This document shows, piece after piece, positions 63,020 through 64,000 of a stretch of 64,000 nt of DNA. Source of the stretch: Gammaproteobacteria bacterium. Lineage in GTDB: Bacteria > Pseudomonadota > Gammaproteobacteria > Pseudomonadales > Azotimanducaceae. The translations under genes and the position numbers were made by a program. Within the stretch, counting starts at the first letter, position 1; each line of letters opens with the position of its first letter. Under the pieces are notes generated by a model. That model was not told the DNA's origin and did not search any database. It saw only the letters and a program-made list of their open reading frames with translations. Where the stretch lies: positions 1-64,000 of the forward strand of contig VXNY01000013.1 in NCBI GenBank assembly GCA_009840305.1. Reading direction: 5' to 3'.

Positions 63020-63511
63020 ATGATTTCAGACAGCGACAATTTTTTGAGTTGTGCTATTTCTCTTCGTGCGACAACTACATATCTGAATGACGACCTAAAT
63101 GTTCGAGTTAAGTCCATTCAAAACACCAGCGATGTCGATTCCAACACGCAAGCACTAGTATTTGGTCATTCAATGTCAATGGTGATTCTTCGGGCACTTG
63201 CTACCGAATACGTGCTCAAGAGTATGGCATTGAATATTCATGGTCGTTTATTGAAAACACATGACTTGTTCGAGTTATACAACGAACTGGGTAAGGATCC
63301 GATAAATTTCATTGAAGATCATGCTAAGAAACAGGGGATACGGGAAGTAAGCGAGATTCTGAAGGAATATCGAACTGATTTCACGGACTGGCGATACAAT
63401 CAACAAGGGGTACAAACAAATATTCTTGACATTAGCAGAGCTCTAGACGTGTTAATCTCTGCTGCGCAAAACAAAATATTTAAAAAGCAGTTTTGTACTA
63501 TTAAATCCTAA
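63020..63511 (+). CDS. HEPN-like protein, 163 aa
   Basis: A helical soluble protein. ILRALATEYVLKSMALNIHGR then KTHDLFELYNEL is the usual HEPN pattern, and the last helix pair begins TDWRYNQQ (a WRY-type ending). The R-x4-6-H catalytic motif is absent, so it may be a non-catalytic HEPN, such as the antitoxin or effector-binding kind. No clear ribosome site. It stands alone after the R1b repeat. Confidence 0.55.
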   Translation: MISDSDNFLSCAISLRATTTYLNDDLNVRVKSIQNTSDVDSNTQALVFGHSMSMVILRALATEYVLKSMALNIHGRLLKTHDLFELYNELGKDPINFIEDHAKKQGIREVSEILKEYRTDFTDWRYNQQGVQTNILDISRALDVLISAAQNKIFKKQFCTIKS

Positions 63512-63661
63512 ACTCCTTTCCCTTTGCTCGTCGTCGCGTCGACACACGTGGAACAGCGATGGGGTTTGGACGCTACTTTGACTCCTCGACGCGATGTGCC
63601 TCTATAGTTTTTTTGAGTTGCAACTTACAACGAGTTCTTTAAGAACTGAGTGGTAGTCAAA

Positions 63662-63693
63662 CACCATTGCAGTTCGTTGGCTTTGTCCAAAGT
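63662..63693 (+). repeat. Intergenic direct repeat R3, copy b
   Basis: Second copy of the 32-base repeat at 46997. In the same gap GTCGCGTCGA (63533-63542) and TCGACGCGAT (63586-63595) form an inverted repeat with a 43-base loop. Confidence 0.5.
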
Positions 63694-63751
63694 CATAGGA
63701 TATCACCTGTATCTTCCCGTGATTCTCAGCCTCGTTTCCAAGTCAACTTAA

Positions 63752-63952
63752 ATGAGTGTGTTTAATCGAGTTGTAATTCAGTGGATTGGCAACAAAAAAG
63801 ATAATTGCATGTTCCGATGCTTCTTGAACCTTGATGCAGTGGAAGGCTCCGCGTCTATAAACTTGGTAGGTGGAAGTTTCAATATCAATTTATACCGTGT
63901 CGAAAATTCCGAATCAAGGGACTTTCTCGAAGGTGTTGAATTCGAACAGTAA
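63752..63952 (+). CDS. Possible small protein, 66 aa
   Basis: ATG without a strong ribosome site; MSVFNRVVIQWIGNKKD then NLVGGSFNINLYRVEN reads like a small beta-sheet protein. An antiparallel frame of equal length exists. Unrecognised. Confidence 0.3.
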   Translation: MSVFNRVVIQWIGNKKDNCMFRCFLNLDAVEGSASINLVGGSFNINLYRVENSESRDFLEGVEFEQ

Positions 63953-64000
63953 TAATGTGATCGACTCAATCAACTACTTTCGGTTTCGCATTGAAATGCT

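Overview
The window looks like chromosomal DNA of a Gram-negative bacterium, most likely a gammaproteobacterium. The signs are many signal-peptide and lipobox proteins, outer-membrane beta-barrels ending in Phe, AGGAG-type ribosome sites and AT-leaning base composition with frequent GTG and TTG starts. No rRNA, tRNA, CRISPR array, insertion sequence or integrase was found, so the species assignment is only an inference.

Left part (1-8000): envelope and secretion genes built from duplications. Three of six related 200-residue beta-barrel proteins sit here, interleaved with two tandem secreted HExxH metalloproteases. They are followed by the wreck of a beta-propeller/repeat protein with two nonsense codons and a frameshift, then an unrecognised cytoplasmic gene and a lipoprotein.

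8501-13892: a six-gene plus-strand operon around a radical SAM protein of the ArsS (arsenosugar) type, with a GT2 glycosyltransferase, a DUF547 protein, a GT-C type membrane glycosyltransferase, an outer-membrane barrel and a small periplasmic protein. No ArsM methyltransferase is in the window.

13900-38400: more envelope genes. These include two large TlpA-like thioredoxin proteins far apart (14560 and 29586), a tandem array of tiny lipoproteins with a C-terminal hydrophobic helix (17053-19855, plus a dispersed copy at 25533) and the second cluster of three beta-barrel paralogs (21028-23727). There is a compact run of overlapping small genes (27676-28738), a secreted HNH nuclease, a sterol-desaturase-like hydroxylase, a PDZ/M48 lipoprotein protease and a 756-residue secreted protein. 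Upstream of the last lies a dead copy of the protease gene's 5' end.

38600-64000: an accessory region dominated by anti-phage type genes. It holds an Nmad2-like protein, a SinR/Cas2-like protein, a TIR / caspase / TIR operon resembling the caspase-type Thoeris systems, and a STAND ATPase with an N-terminal HEPN motif. Next come SIR2 + HerA with a downstream PIN-like gene, a GmrSD-like DUF262-DUF1524 gene broken by one frameshift, a winged-helix + GHKL ATPase gene pair, and a HEPN protein. Gene remnants (a ClpP-fold protease) and three different intergenic direct repeats lie between modules, which fits repeated cassette gain and loss. The best candidates for a little-described system are the TIR/caspase/TIR operon, the wHTH-GHKL pair and the HEPN-STAND operon.
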